DNA from: Sutcliffiella halmapala
GTDB lineage: Bacteria; Bacillota; Bacilli; Bacillales; Bacillaceae_I
Reading direction: 5' to 3'
Length of the DNA stretch: 64,000 nucleotides
Assembly (NCBI RefSeq): GCF_002019665.1
Contig: NZ_KV917375.1
Coordinates: 4,105,445-4,169,444 of the forward strand
Position 1 is the first letter of the stretch. Each line of letters opens with the position of its first letter. Positions 1-8,955 of the stretch are shown piece by piece. The notes below the pieces were generated by a model. It was not told the origin of the DNA. It made no database searches and saw nothing but the letters and a program-made list of their open reading frames with translations. Made by a program: the position numbers and the translations under genes.

Positions 1-361
1 ACTTTTAGAAGATCAAGAGAGGCATCCAAGAATTATTATTTTATCAACGCATCTTGTATCAGAAATGGATTATTTATTTGATGAAGTAATCATTTTAGAT
101 AAAGGTACCATTTTACTTCAAGAAGATTACGATTCCTTAATCACAAAAGGAGCGACTATTACAGGAAATGCTGCATTAGTCGATGACTTTGTACGAACGA
201 AGAAACAGATGAATGTTCAACAATTAGGAAATACAAAAGCAGTGATGGTTTACGGAGAACTTAGTGAGCAAGAGCGCCAAGTGGCATTGGGTAAAGGGCT
301 TGAAGTTGCACCAGTCTCCCTTCATGAGATGTTTGTTCATTTAACAGAGGAGGAAATGTAG
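1..361 (+). CDS. ABC transporter ATP-binding protein, C-terminal part
   Basis: Partial gene whose 5' end lies before the window; an open frame runs from base 2. The visible 119 residues start after the Walker B region and contain the switch-histidine segment IILSTHLVSEMD, followed by FDEVIILDKGTILLQ, the usual end of an ABC ATPase, and then a variable C-terminal domain of about 70 residues. It would energise the membrane protein encoded one base after its stop codon. The substrate cannot be told. The pattern of a lone ATPase plus one permease without a binding protein fits an exporter of the YtrB/NatA/BcrA kind, but that is inference. Confidence 0.85.
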   Translation, partial: LLEDQERHPRIIILSTHLVSEMDYLFDEVIILDKGTILLQEDYDSLITKGATITGNAALVDDFVRTKKQMNVQQLGNTKAVMVYGELSEQERQVALGKGLEVAPVSLHEMFVHLTEEEM

Positions 362-362
362 T

Positions 363-1136
363 ATGAAACAACATGCAATTTTCCCTAAAGTAGCAACCGA
401 TATATTTTTCACCCAATTAAAATGGGCAAGTGGTTTTTTAGGAGTATTGTTTATCGTTAATATTGGTAAATTAGTGCTATCAAGTATTTACGGGTATGAA
501 GCTGAGGGATTTTTTAGTTCCATTTTTGTTGCAGGAAATATTTTTATGCTTGTAGTTGGAATTCTAGCTATCTATTTCCTTCCACATTATGTAGGAAACG
601 GCGTGACAAGAAAGGATTACTTTACCGGAACAGTTCTAGCTTCCATTGGCTTATCTATTACTATCCCGGTAATAGCCTTCTTAGTATCTATCCTGGAACA
701 ATTTATTCTAAATATGGTGAATATAGCTTTAAGAGCACAAACCATTAATGACGTGGACATTGACGATAATATTATTGGCGATATTGTACAATCCATTATT
801 ATAACGCCTTACGTTGCTCCTCAACAAAATTGGCTGTTGGCTATCGGTGTACTAAGTCTAAATCTCTTTATCAATTATTTAATTGGTTGGTTAATTAGTT
901 CAAGTTTCTACCGATTAAATGTTGTAGCTGGTTTAGGATTTATTTTGCTTGCAATTAATATTAAAATGCTAAAAGACACTTTCCTCAGAATTTCACTAGA
1001 TTTACCTGTACCTGGTTGGTTTTCTAATTTAGACTTTCTGCCATCTGGAATTGCATTGGTGGGGATTTTACTTCTCGTAATTATTTCTATTTGGTTAATT
1101 CGTTTATTGACTAGGAGAGTTTCTGTTAAATTGTAG
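363..1136 (+). CDS. ABC transporter permease-like membrane protein
   Basis: A protein of 257 residues with about six hydrophobic segments (near residues 20-40, 55-80, 90-115, 165-185, 190-210 and 230-250) and a charged loop at about 125-145. It starts one base after the stop of the ATPase gene, with GAGGAG about 10 bases upstream, so the two are translationally linked. It lacks a recognisable family motif. The role as the membrane half of an ABC exporter rests on position and topology. A strong hairpin terminator follows. Confidence 0.7.
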   Translation: MKQHAIFPKVATDIFFTQLKWASGFLGVLFIVNIGKLVLSSIYGYEAEGFFSSIFVAGNIFMLVVGILAIYFLPHYVGNGVTRKDYFTGTVLASIGLSITIPVIAFLVSILEQFILNMVNIALRAQTINDVDIDDNIIGDIVQSIIITPYVAPQQNWLLAIGVLSLNLFINYLIGWLISSSFYRLNVVAGLGFILLAINIKMLKDTFLRISLDLPVPGWFSNLDFLPSGIALVGILLLVIISIWLIRLLTRRVSVKL

Positions 1137-1141
1137 CTGGA

Positions 1142-1171
1142 GTGGACGAGTGGCCTGTCCCTCCATTCACC
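1142..1171. repeat. REP-like element, copy 1
   Basis: About 30 bases beginning GTGGACGAG, with core GGCCTGTCCCTCC and ending ATTCACC. The ends are imperfectly complementary. Related copies lie at 5954-5981 and 15635-15667, all in gaps between genes. Confidence 0.5.
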
Positions 1172-1200
1172 AGGTTAAGCACCAGAGTTGATAAATAGAC

Positions 1201-1244
1201 GGAGAGATTCCGCTGTGCATAAGCGGAATCTCTCCTCTTATTTT
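1201..1244. terminator. Rho-independent terminator, probably bidirectional
   Basis: Perfect 14-bp stem GGAGAGATTCCGCT (1201-1214) with its complement at 1222-1235 and a 7-base loop, followed by TCTTATTTT on the plus strand. It lies between the ABC pair and the convergent heptad-repeat gene and can serve both. Confidence 0.85.
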
Positions 1245-1286
1245 GCCGGTTCTTCAGTGACCACTACCTGTCCCTATGGACACATC

Positions 1287-3083
1287 CTAAAACAATGCCT
1301 TCAACAATTCCCAAAAGCTTTTCTTTTTTTCTGGTTCAGCTTTCTTGGTTTGTTTTTCTGTTTTTTTGATGCTTTCGGTTTTGATGACGAATTGGACGGA
1401 TGAGATGTTTTCGTTTTTGGGAGATACGAAGGAAACAGGTTGGAAATCTGATTTGTCGTATTCCTGAATCATTTTGTTGATTTCTTCTTGCATTTGGTTC
1501 GGTAAGTCTTTTGTTTCTTGATATAACTCTTCTGTACCGTCTTGTAGTTCTCCAACGCCCTTATTCAATTCGCTTGTTCCGTCTGTTAGTTGAACAATTC
1601 CGGAATGCAGCTGTGCATACGATGAAGATAACTCGCTCACGCCACCTGTATAGCTTACTAACCCGGAATGGAAAGCACCGTAGTTAGAAGACAATGCTTC
1701 GATGCCTTTTTGTAATTCACTAAGTCCGCTGAGGTCCGTTTCTTTTAAAGAAGCGGAAATTTCATTAGCAATGGACGTTAAGGCGCCACTCATCTCACGC
1801 ACAGCCCCATCCACCTGTTGTAAAGCTGGTTCCACAGCTGCAAAGGCCTGCTCTACATTTGCATATGTCCCTTTTACCTTTTGGGCAGCAGCATAAGTTG
1901 CAACCAGTTTATCTAGTGATTCAGAATCAGCTCCACTTTGATAAAGTGCGGCAATTTCCTCTTCTGAAAGTTGATTTGCTGGAATCTCTTTGATTGATCC
2001 GTCTAAGGCCCCATACGCAAGAGCATAGTTCTTTTGCAAGGAACTAAGACCATTTGCCGTCTCTGTCAAACCTTCTGCCAATTGAAGGAGGCCTGATGGC
2101 AACTTATTTAGACTTGATAAATCAATCTCCGCAGCATCTCCCGAAAGGCCTGCATTAATTTTTCTCAGTGCGTCTTGTATAGAGCTTGAGGCATGGACGA
2201 TCTCTGGGGAGGAGCCACTCAGCTTATTGATCCCATTATTATATTGTGCAGAACCGTCTCGAAGGCTTGCTGCTCCACTATTCATTTGAGCAACTCCATC
2301 CTGTAATTCCGCCACACCTTCGTTTAATTGCTTGATGGCATCAGATAATTGCCCCATATCTTCTGTCATATTTTCGGTTCCGCTTGTGTCAATCGGTAGG
2401 GTCGATGGAACAGCCGCTATTTCCACCCCTTGAAATTCAAAGTCCTTTACTTCTGCTTTGACAGCAAGCTTTTCCTCCTGGCCAGGCATGACGGTAAACG
2501 TGATTTGCTTGTTTTTCCCTGCATTTGCAAGCATTGCACCAGCCGCCTCCAAGTTCTGATATGAATTTGGAAACATCAAGGAAATCTGTAATAAATAGTT
2601 TTCAAAAAATACAGATTCGACCTCTTTATTTTCAGAAGTCTCCATAATTATTTCTAGTTGACCGGACTCTCCCGCCAATTCTGCTGGTTCGATTTCACGC
2701 CCATCCAGCAAAAAAGTTACCTTCACATCCCAAGGCAAGTCGGTTCCTTCTTCCATATTACCTTGATAGTAGAACTTACCTTTCTCTGCATCAAAGCGAA
2801 CGTTTTCATCCTCTTGTTGAAGCTCTGTTAAATCCGTCAGATTTTTTACGCTGCTGTAGGAACCATAATCGAGAATCTCTCCAGCTTGTGCTACCTCAAG
2901 CGTATTAACGACATAGATTGAACCCAAGTCACCATTTGCTTTTAATGTTGCATAGATAACTTCATCTTTTGTTCTAACATTGCCTTTTGTATCTGCCTCT
3001 ACCCCTGCAGCATTACTAAGAAAGGAAGGGAAGACTATCATTCCTGCGAGCGCTACACATAGTATTTTTCTTTTATTCATCAT
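1287..3083 (-). CDS. Secreted heptad-repeat (YhgE/Pip-like) partner of MMPL exporter
   Basis: Encodes about 598 residues. A signal peptide (KRKILCVALAGMIVFPSFLS then small residues) is followed by a beta-rich region to about residue 230. From about 235 to 530 run many copies of the X-L-x-x-G type heptad (LNEGVAELQDGV, LRDGSAQYNNG, LTDGTSELNKGV), the hallmark of the YhgE/Pip ectodomain. The tail is lysine-rich with an amphipathic end (KKKSFWELLKALF). Start: ATG 3083 overlaps the TGA of the upstream MMPL gene, with GAGGAG (3089-3094) five bases before it; GTG 3086 and ATG 3080 are alternatives. It is probably an extracellular coiled-coil accessory of the exporter; its substrate is unknown. Confidence 0.75.
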   Translation of the reverse strand: MMNKRKILCVALAGMIVFPSFLSNAAGVEADTKGNVRTKDEVIYATLKANGDLGSIYVVNTLEVAQAGEILDYGSYSSVKNLTDLTELQQEDENVRFDAEKGKFYYQGNMEEGTDLPWDVKVTFLLDGREIEPAELAGESGQLEIIMETSENKEVESVFFENYLLQISLMFPNSYQNLEAAGAMLANAGKNKQITFTVMPGQEEKLAVKAEVKDFEFQGVEIAAVPSTLPIDTSGTENMTEDMGQLSDAIKQLNEGVAELQDGVAQMNSGAASLRDGSAQYNNGINKLSGSSPEIVHASSSIQDALRKINAGLSGDAAEIDLSSLNKLPSGLLQLAEGLTETANGLSSLQKNYALAYGALDGSIKEIPANQLSEEEIAALYQSGADSESLDKLVATYAAAQKVKGTYANVEQAFAAVEPALQQVDGAVREMSGALTSIANEISASLKETDLSGLSELQKGIEALSSNYGAFHSGLVSYTGGVSELSSSYAQLHSGIVQLTDGTSELNKGVGELQDGTEELYQETKDLPNQMQEEINKMIQEYDKSDFQPVSFVSPKNENISSVQFVIKTESIKKTEKQTKKAEPEKKKSFWELLKALF

Positions 3084-5140
3084 CACTTCTCCTCATAGAA
3101 ATTAGCTTTATAGGTCGTTTTCTTCACAAGCTTGTCGCACACTAACAATAGTGCTGGCAAAAGAATTAATACCATCACAAATGCTAGTAAAGCACCTCTT
3201 CCAAGTAATAATCCGATAGATCCAACAATAGGATTGGAAGATGTAATCCATAAAATAAATCCAACACTCGATAATATTGCAGCCGATATCGAAATAGAGA
3301 ATGTTTTCTCATCCAACGTTTTAACGATGGCTTTGACTGCAGACATTTCTTTGCGCTTATGACTATATTCCTCGATAAATAAAACGCCATAATCCAAGGT
3401 TGCCGCAAGCTGTACGGTACTAACGATTAAATAGCCTACAAATACTAATGGCGTTTCCGTAAAGTAAGGAATGGACAGATTAATCCATACAGCAGATTGA
3501 ATAGTAATGAGCAATATGACTGGAATACTGAAGGAACGGAAACTTAGTAACAACACAAGTGCAATCGTTCCTATCGTTAGCACGTTTACGAGCGTATTGT
3601 CTTTTGTGACCGTATCTTTGATATCATTTAATGTCACACTTTCACCTAAGCTAAGCGACTCATTCCCATAATAGTTGGAGGCCGTATCCTGTACTCTTTC
3701 TACGATTGAAAAAGGTATGTCTCCTTCTGTCCCCTGGTTCGTATTAATGATGATTCTACTGTAATTTTCAGAGTAAAATTGATTCGTAATCGATTCACCT
3801 AAATACTCAGGTGGAATAACAGGATCGACCATGTTCACATAGGAGATAACACTTGTTACATAATCAAGCTCTTCTAGGTCTACCACTAGTTCCTCTTCTT
3901 TTGGCACATCACCTTTTGGAACTAAAAGAACAATAGGAGTTGTTTCGCCAAAATTATCTTGAATCAACTGGTAGTCCTTCCCAGCTCGAGTATCTTCTGG
4001 CAGTTCTCCAAGACCATACGTAAACGTTGTATTGCTTTGTGCTAAAAATGCCGGAATAATAAGGGCGGCTACAAGTAAAATACTAGGAACGGTTAGCTTA
4101 ATAATCCTTTTTCCAATGCCATCAAAGCTAGGAATAAAGCTACGATGTTTCGTTTTCTCCATCCATTTGTAAAAATACAACGTCAGTGCTGGCAAGAAGA
4201 CCATGACACTGATAAAACTTAGAACAATCCCTTTTACAAGATTTAGTCCAAGATCTGATCCAATTTCAAACTTCATAAATGTAAGTGCGATAAAACCGAA
4301 GAATGTAGTTGCGGCACTTACTGCAATAGCTGGAAATGATTTTTTCATGGCAAGCTCCATTGCTTCTTCTGGATTATTCGTCTTTTTTAAATAATCGGAA
4401 AAGCTATGAAGCAAAAACACCGCATAATCGAGCGACACGGCGAGCTGCAAGATTGGTGCTACTGATTGTGTGACAAAGGAAACCTCTCCAATAAAAATGT
4501 TGGTCCCAAGGTTAATCAAGACCGAAACACCAATAGCCGTCAGGAAAAATAGCGGCTCTATCCATGATTTAGTGGAGACAACCAGAATCAAAATAATAAT
4601 GGGAACTAATAAAAGCGCTGCATACAAGGACTCGTTACCAGCCATTTTTTGTGAGCTGGCTGTATTGATCGCCTCTCCTGCAATGGCGCCCTCCTCCCCA
4701 ATCACTTCATAGATGGCGTCAGTCGTTGCTACTTCCTCTCCCTCTTGGACACTAATAGAGTAAAGTGCATGGTTATTTTTATAGTAGGTTTCCACCATCT
4801 CGGCATCGGCCATTTCCAAAGGAGTCTTCAAATCAACGACATCATCTAGCCACAACACATCGGACACACCGTCAATAGAAGACAGTTTATCCTTGAAGGC
4901 AAGTGCATCCTGGATGGAAATGTCCATCATCATTACCCTTGTATCTGGAACCGAGCCAGTAAACTCTTCTTCCATAATTTCCATCGCCCTAGTAGACTGG
5001 GCATCTTTTGGCAAATAATCCACCATATTATAATTGACTGAAACAAAAAACTGCGCAACGGTAGCAAGGATCGCTACTAATGTAAACACAATTAAAACAG
5101 CCTTTTTATGTTTAATGATACGTGATGCTATATTTATCAT
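3083..5140 (-). CDS. MMPL/RND family transporter
   Basis: A 685-residue membrane protein of the MMPL branch of the RND superfamily. It has two similar halves, each with one N-terminal membrane helix (residues 12-32 and about 345-365), a large outside loop, then a block of helices (about 175-330 and 515-670). The motif VNYNMVDYLPKDAQS follows the first helix, as in this family, and LDYAVFLLHSF and LDYGVLFIEEY are the paired conserved helix segments. It probably uses the proton gradient to export a lipid-like or toxic compound. It is translationally coupled to the heptad-repeat gene (ATGA-type overlap) and divergent from a TetR regulator. Confidence 0.85.
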   Translation of the reverse strand: MINIASRIIKHKKAVLIVFTLVAILATVAQFFVSVNYNMVDYLPKDAQSTRAMEIMEEEFTGSVPDTRVMMMDISIQDALAFKDKLSSIDGVSDVLWLDDVVDLKTPLEMADAEMVETYYKNNHALYSISVQEGEEVATTDAIYEVIGEEGAIAGEAINTASSQKMAGNESLYAALLLVPIIILILVVSTKSWIEPLFFLTAIGVSVLINLGTNIFIGEVSFVTQSVAPILQLAVSLDYAVFLLHSFSDYLKKTNNPEEAMELAMKKSFPAIAVSAATTFFGFIALTFMKFEIGSDLGLNLVKGIVLSFISVMVFLPALTLYFYKWMEKTKHRSFIPSFDGIGKRIIKLTVPSILLVAALIIPAFLAQSNTTFTYGLGELPEDTRAGKDYQLIQDNFGETTPIVLLVPKGDVPKEEELVVDLEELDYVTSVISYVNMVDPVIPPEYLGESITNQFYSENYSRIIINTNQGTEGDIPFSIVERVQDTASNYYGNESLSLGESVTLNDIKDTVTKDNTLVNVLTIGTIALVLLLSFRSFSIPVILLITIQSAVWINLSIPYFTETPLVFVGYLIVSTVQLAATLDYGVLFIEEYSHKRKEMSAVKAIVKTLDEKTFSISISAAILSSVGFILWITSSNPIVGSIGLLLGRGALLAFVMVLILLPALLLVCDKLVKKTTYKANFYEEK

Positions 5141-5180
5141 GTTTCATCCTCTCTTGTGCTTTTAGGCTTTTCACCTTATC

Positions 5181-5210
5181 ATTATATAAGACACGGTGTT
5201 GGATACTCAA
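5181..5210 (-). promoter_or_regulatory. Promoter of the MMPL operon
   Basis: On the minus strand TTGAGT (5205-5210), 18-bp spacer, TATAAT (5181-5186). The -35 box lies inside the palindrome TGTTG-N6-CAACA at 5197-5212, so a bound repressor would block it. Confidence 0.6.
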
Positions 5211-5230
5211 CAAACAGTTGCACATCCAAC
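5197..5230. promoter_or_regulatory. Candidate TetR operators
   Basis: Two inverted repeats lie side by side: TGTTG-N6-CAACA (5197-5212) and GTTG-N6-CAAC (5217-5230). An outer pair, GTTGGAT/ATCCAAC, spans 5198-5230. They sit between the divergent MMPL operon and the tetR gene, the usual place for a TetR autoregulatory operator. Confidence 0.5.
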
Positions 5231-5303
5231 GTTATATAGGCAACACTAAAAATTATATTGTTGGTTAAAAGGGAAATTTTTTTGTGGAAGGACCGTTGAA
5301 AAC

Positions 5304-5870
5304 ATGAGCGAAAAATTAGACCGCAGAAAAAAATATACACGTAAAGTATTGAAAGAAAGTCTTATGTCTTTATTGAAAGAAAAATCAATTGGAAGTATTA
5401 CCATAAAAGAGATCTGTGAACTAGCAGACATCAACCGATCGACTTTCTATGCCCATTTCTCTAGTCAATACGACTTGCTGAATTCCATAGATGATGAGTT
5501 TACCGAGGATATGGTCAAAACGTTAAATCAATATAATTTCTTAAAAGAAGACGAAGCATACCAAATGACCATGAAAATCTTTGAGTATATTGCAGCCAAA
5601 AGTGAGATTTGTAAGCTTTTACTCAGCGAAAACACCGAGGTACAATTTCAGAAAAAAGGCATGCAAATTGCCAAGCAATATATATTAAAGAACTGGCTCA
5701 CAGACAAGCAAATAGACCCAGAAACGTACGAATACCTAAGTGTATTCTTCGTCAGTGGAAGTATCTACACCATCAAAAGATGGCTCGAAAATGACATGAA
5801 CAAAAGCCCAAGCGAAATGGCCGACCTCCTCCACCTCTACATCAACCGCGGCCTCTCGGACATGCGATAG
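5304..5870 (+). CDS. TetR/AcrR family transcriptional regulator
   Basis: A 188-residue regulator. The N-terminal helix-turn-helix (residues 10-55) holds the typical TetR segment ITIKEICELADINRSTFYAHF. The C-terminal part (about 75-185) is helical and ligand-binding in type and resembles the TetR_C_8-like domains of Firmicutes. It is transcribed away from the MMPL operon and has candidate operators in the shared gap, so it probably represses that exporter and itself, with release by the exported compound. The effector is unknown. Confidence 0.85.
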   Translation: MSEKLDRRKKYTRKVLKESLMSLLKEKSIGSITIKEICELADINRSTFYAHFSSQYDLLNSIDDEFTEDMVKTLNQYNFLKEDEAYQMTMKIFEYIAAKSEICKLLLSENTEVQFQKKGMQIAKQYILKNWLTDKQIDPETYEYLSVFFVSGSIYTIKRWLENDMNKSPSEMADLLHLYINRGLSDMR

Positions 5871-5953
5871 GGTGTACACGGGGACAGGTACATCGCAAAG
5901 GAAAAAGATGTAAATAAATACACAAAAAAACTTCACTTAAAGCTTTCTATTTC

Positions 5954-5981
5954 GTGGAAGAGGGCCTGTCCCTCCATCCAC
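5954..5981. repeat. REP-like element, copy 2
   Basis: Begins GTGGA and ends TCCAC (inverted), with the same core GGCCTGTCCCTCC as copies at 1142-1171 and 15635-15667. It lies just before the ribosome binding site of the DUF418 gene. A related GGGGACAGGTACATC string is at 5880-5894. Confidence 0.5.
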
Positions 5982-6006
5982 CCAAAAGATTAAGGAGAAA
6001 ATCAAT

Positions 6007-7176
6007 ATGTCCGTTCCCTTAAATAATAAAACAACAGTAAGAAAAAAACGTGCCGTTTCATTAGATCTAGCAAGAGGTGCCATGCTACTACTCATTGCAC
6101 TCGCACATGCCCCTCTGTATTTGTACGCCTCTGAACCCGGGATTATGCAAAGGGCAGAAAGCATCAACTTCTTTGATCAAGTCGTGAACCTTTTTGGCAT
6201 ATTCATTATTGATAATCGGGCAAGAGCGATGTTTGCCGTATTATTAGGGTATGGTTTCGTACTTGCTTTTCAAAGTCAAATTTCTAAAGGAAAAAGCGAA
6301 ACAAATGCTTTAAAAATGATACGACGACGCTCTTGGTATTTGATTCTATTCGGGATCGTGTTAGCAGTCTTCATTGGCGGTCAAGACATTCTAATGGCAT
6401 ACGGTTTTGCCGGGCTTCTCGTTAGTTGGCTATTAAAACGTGAAATCAAAGCACTAATACGAACGTTTACGGTTATCACTTTAATCTATTGTCTTTTCAC
6501 CCCTATATTATGGGGCTTCAACATGCTAGAACTCGGAAGCTATGGTTTTGCTCCAGACGTTTCAGCCACAGACACATATCTAAGCACAACCTTGTTAAAC
6601 CTGATTATTTTCCCTATCATTCCGATCATGATTCATTTTATGTTCCCTGTCCTTCCTTCCGTTTTACTAGGAATGTGGATTGCGAGATATCAGCTTTTAA
6701 CAAAACCAGAACAACATTTAAAAACACTTTATTTCATAACCCTTATAGGATTAACTGTCTCCTTACTTGGAGCTTTACCTTTATCCTTTTTAGGGAGCAT
6801 ATGGAACCCTGGTTTCTTTATAGCAGGTTTAATTGGTGGACTCCACATGTTAACAGGAATCGCTGGAGGATTAGCCTATGCAGCAATTTTTGGAATAATC
6901 GGTGCAAAGTTGAAAAAGGTCGGGCGCATTAGCAAATCTATAATGGCTTTAGGGAAACGCTCTTTAACATTCTATGTTTGGAATGAGGCCCTGCTCGTTC
7001 TATTCCTATCACCAGTAGCACTTGATTTAGGAGGACGTGTGAGTAACGGTATAGCTGCTATGATTGCAGTGGGGATTTGGACCCTTTCTGTCGTTTTCGC
7101 GAGTTTAATGGAAAAAAATAATCTCAATGGTCCATTGGAAATAGTATTGAGGCGATTAGTTTATAATAATAAATAA
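6007..7176 (+). CDS. DUF418 domain membrane protein
   Basis: A 389-residue integral membrane protein with about ten hydrophobic helices. It starts with RAVSLDLARGAMLLLIALAHAP, typical of the YeiB/YxaH (DUF418) family, and ends with NGPLEIVLRRLVY, the family's conserved C-terminus. The biochemical role of DUF418 proteins is not established; they share a fold with acyltransferase-3-like proteins. AAGGAGA (5992-5998) supports the chosen start. The gene stands alone between a REP-like repeat and a strong terminator. Confidence 0.85.
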   Translation: MSVPLNNKTTVRKKRAVSLDLARGAMLLLIALAHAPLYLYASEPGIMQRAESINFFDQVVNLFGIFIIDNRARAMFAVLLGYGFVLAFQSQISKGKSETNALKMIRRRSWYLILFGIVLAVFIGGQDILMAYGFAGLLVSWLLKREIKALIRTFTVITLIYCLFTPILWGFNMLELGSYGFAPDVSATDTYLSTTLLNLIIFPIIPIMIHFMFPVLPSVLLGMWIARYQLLTKPEQHLKTLYFITLIGLTVSLLGALPLSFLGSIWNPGFFIAGLIGGLHMLTGIAGGLAYAAIFGIIGAKLKKVGRISKSIMALGKRSLTFYVWNEALLVLFLSPVALDLGGRVSNGIAAMIAVGIWTLSVVFASLMEKNNLNGPLEIVLRRLVYNNK

Positions 7177-7178
7177 CT

Positions 7179-7224
7179 AAAAGACACCCGAGGAATTCTT
7201 GGAGTACCTCGGGTGTCTTTTGAT
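7179..7224. terminator. Bidirectional terminator between DUF418 gene and opp operon
   Basis: A 15-bp perfect stem, AAAAGACACCCGAGG (7179-7193) with its complement at 7207-7221; A and T tracts on the two sides make it usable on both strands. Confidence 0.85.
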
Positions 7225-7310
7225 TTTAAAGCATTTATCAATAACAATTCGCCCTAATCTTCTTCATTAATAAATTAATTCGAGGGGTGACAGGGCACCT
7301 TTACTATTCA

Positions 7311-8933
7311 CTACTCCACTCTTTTTGCGTAGCGAAGATCTGGGTTTCGCAGTACGTCAAAGCGAATGCCTTCTATTTTTTCACTTACTAGTGCGTTTTG
7401 TGCGGAGAAGAGGATTGGGATGATTGGTAGGTCCTCCATGAGCACAGCTTCTGCTTGATGTAGTAATTCGATTCTTTTTGCCGGGTCTTGCTCTAAGTTG
7501 GAAACTTCAATCAATTGATCATAGTCCGCGTTACTCCAGTTCGTAAAGTTACTAGAGTTAGTTGTTGTATAATGACTTAACACTCCTAGTGGATCAAGGA
7601 ATTCGCCTCCCCAGCCCATTCGAGCCGCTTGGAAGTTCTTTTGTTTAAATGTATCGATATACGTTTTCCACTCTTGGTTTTCTAAAGCAACGCTAATACC
7701 TAAGTTTTGCTTTAACATCTCTTGAACTGCTTCTGCAATCTTCTTATGATTATCAGCAGTATTGTATTTAAACGTAACCGCTGGCAACTCGCTCCAGCCT
7801 TCTTCCTTCAAGCCTTCTTCAAGTAATTGCTTCGCTTCCTCTGGATCAAACCCATAATACTTCTCACTTTGATCACGGAAATCCTTGTCGTCTGGTGTGA
7901 TTACACCATATGGTACATAGCCAAATGCAGCTGCTTCTCCTGCTTTTGTGATATTATTGACAATTGCTTCACGGTCAATCGCATAAGAAAGTGCTTGTCT
8001 AATTTTTTTATTCGTAAATGGTGCTTCCTCTACATTGAAAGAGAAGGTATAAACACTAAACGATGGTTCAGAAACATATTCTTGATTATTTTTTTCTTGC
8101 TCAACAGAATCCAATGGTAATGCACGGATTAAATCTAATTCTTTTGTTTTAAACATTTGATAGTAAGTTGTTGCATCTGCTACCATCTCAAAGTTGATTT
8201 TCTCCATTGAAACAGCTGCGTTATTCCAGTATTGATCATTTTTCACTAATACAATCTCTTGATCATGCTTCCAGCTATCTAATGTGTAAGCTCCGTTTGT
8301 CACGATTGAGTCCGCTTCACCAGACCAATTTTCATTAGCTTCTACTACTGACTGATTAACTGGTAAAAACTCAGCACGAACTAATAGCTGTTTGAAAAAG
8401 GCAGTAGGAGACTCTAATTCTACGATTAATGTATGCTCGTCCGGAGCAGTAATCCCAACTTCCTCCACTGGTCCATTACCAGTGTTGTAGTTTTCTGCAC
8501 CTTTAATATAGTAAAAAGAAGTAGGGCTGTAAGCTGCAGTTTCAGGGTTTAATACTCGTTTCCAAGCATATTCAAAGTCCTTCGCTGTAAGCGCGTCACC
8601 GTTTGACCATTTTAATCCTTCTTTAATTGTAATGGTATAGGTTTTTCCATCCTCGGATAGATCGACTTCACTTGCTGCACCTTCTACAAGCTGTCCATCT
8701 TTATCGTAATCTAGTATTCCTTCAAATAAATGCTGAATAACCCAGAAAGAAGTAGTATCAGATGCAAAGGCAGGGTCTAACGTATATGGTTCTCCACCTA
8801 GATTAGTAGTGATTTCTTGTGGTACAGCTTCCCCATTTTCAGATGAAGATTTGGCATTATCAGATGCGCAGCCAGTCAAGGCAGTCAATACGATTAGTAA
8901 AATTACAATTAACGTAAGTTGAAGTTTTTTCAT
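7311..8933 (-). CDS. oppA: Oligopeptide ABC transporter substrate-binding lipoprotein
   Basis: A 540-residue protein. The lipoprotein signal ends in the lipobox LTGC (Cys about residue 22), followed by a Ser/Asn-rich linker. The body is an SBP_bac_5 (cluster C) fold: TLDPAFASD near the start, LKWSNGDALTAKDFEYAWKR, and the family core RQALSYAIDREAIV near residue 320. It binds peptides outside the membrane for the permeases encoded upstream. It is the last gene of the operon, 22 bases after oppF, with CGGAGG before the ATG. The upstream SAM-I riboswitch suggests peptides that supply methionine, or a related sulfur compound. Confidence 0.9.
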   Translation of the reverse strand: MKKLQLTLIVILLIVLTALTGCASDNAKSSSENGEAVPQEITTNLGGEPYTLDPAFASDTTSFWVIQHLFEGILDYDKDGQLVEGAASEVDLSEDGKTYTITIKEGLKWSNGDALTAKDFEYAWKRVLNPETAAYSPTSFYYIKGAENYNTGNGPVEEVGITAPDEHTLIVELESPTAFFKQLLVRAEFLPVNQSVVEANENWSGEADSIVTNGAYTLDSWKHDQEIVLVKNDQYWNNAAVSMEKINFEMVADATTYYQMFKTKELDLIRALPLDSVEQEKNNQEYVSEPSFSVYTFSFNVEEAPFTNKKIRQALSYAIDREAIVNNITKAGEAAAFGYVPYGVITPDDKDFRDQSEKYYGFDPEEAKQLLEEGLKEEGWSELPAVTFKYNTADNHKKIAEAVQEMLKQNLGISVALENQEWKTYIDTFKQKNFQAARMGWGGEFLDPLGVLSHYTTTNSSNFTNWSNADYDQLIEVSNLEQDPAKRIELLHQAEAVLMEDLPIIPILFSAQNALVSEKIEGIRFDVLRNPDLRYAKRVE

Positions 8934-8955
8934 GATTATTCCTCCGTCTCTTTTT

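Noticed and set aside
6489-6932. 147-codon frame inside the DUF418 gene
   Set aside because: Out of frame with a well-supported membrane protein gene and without a start site of its own.
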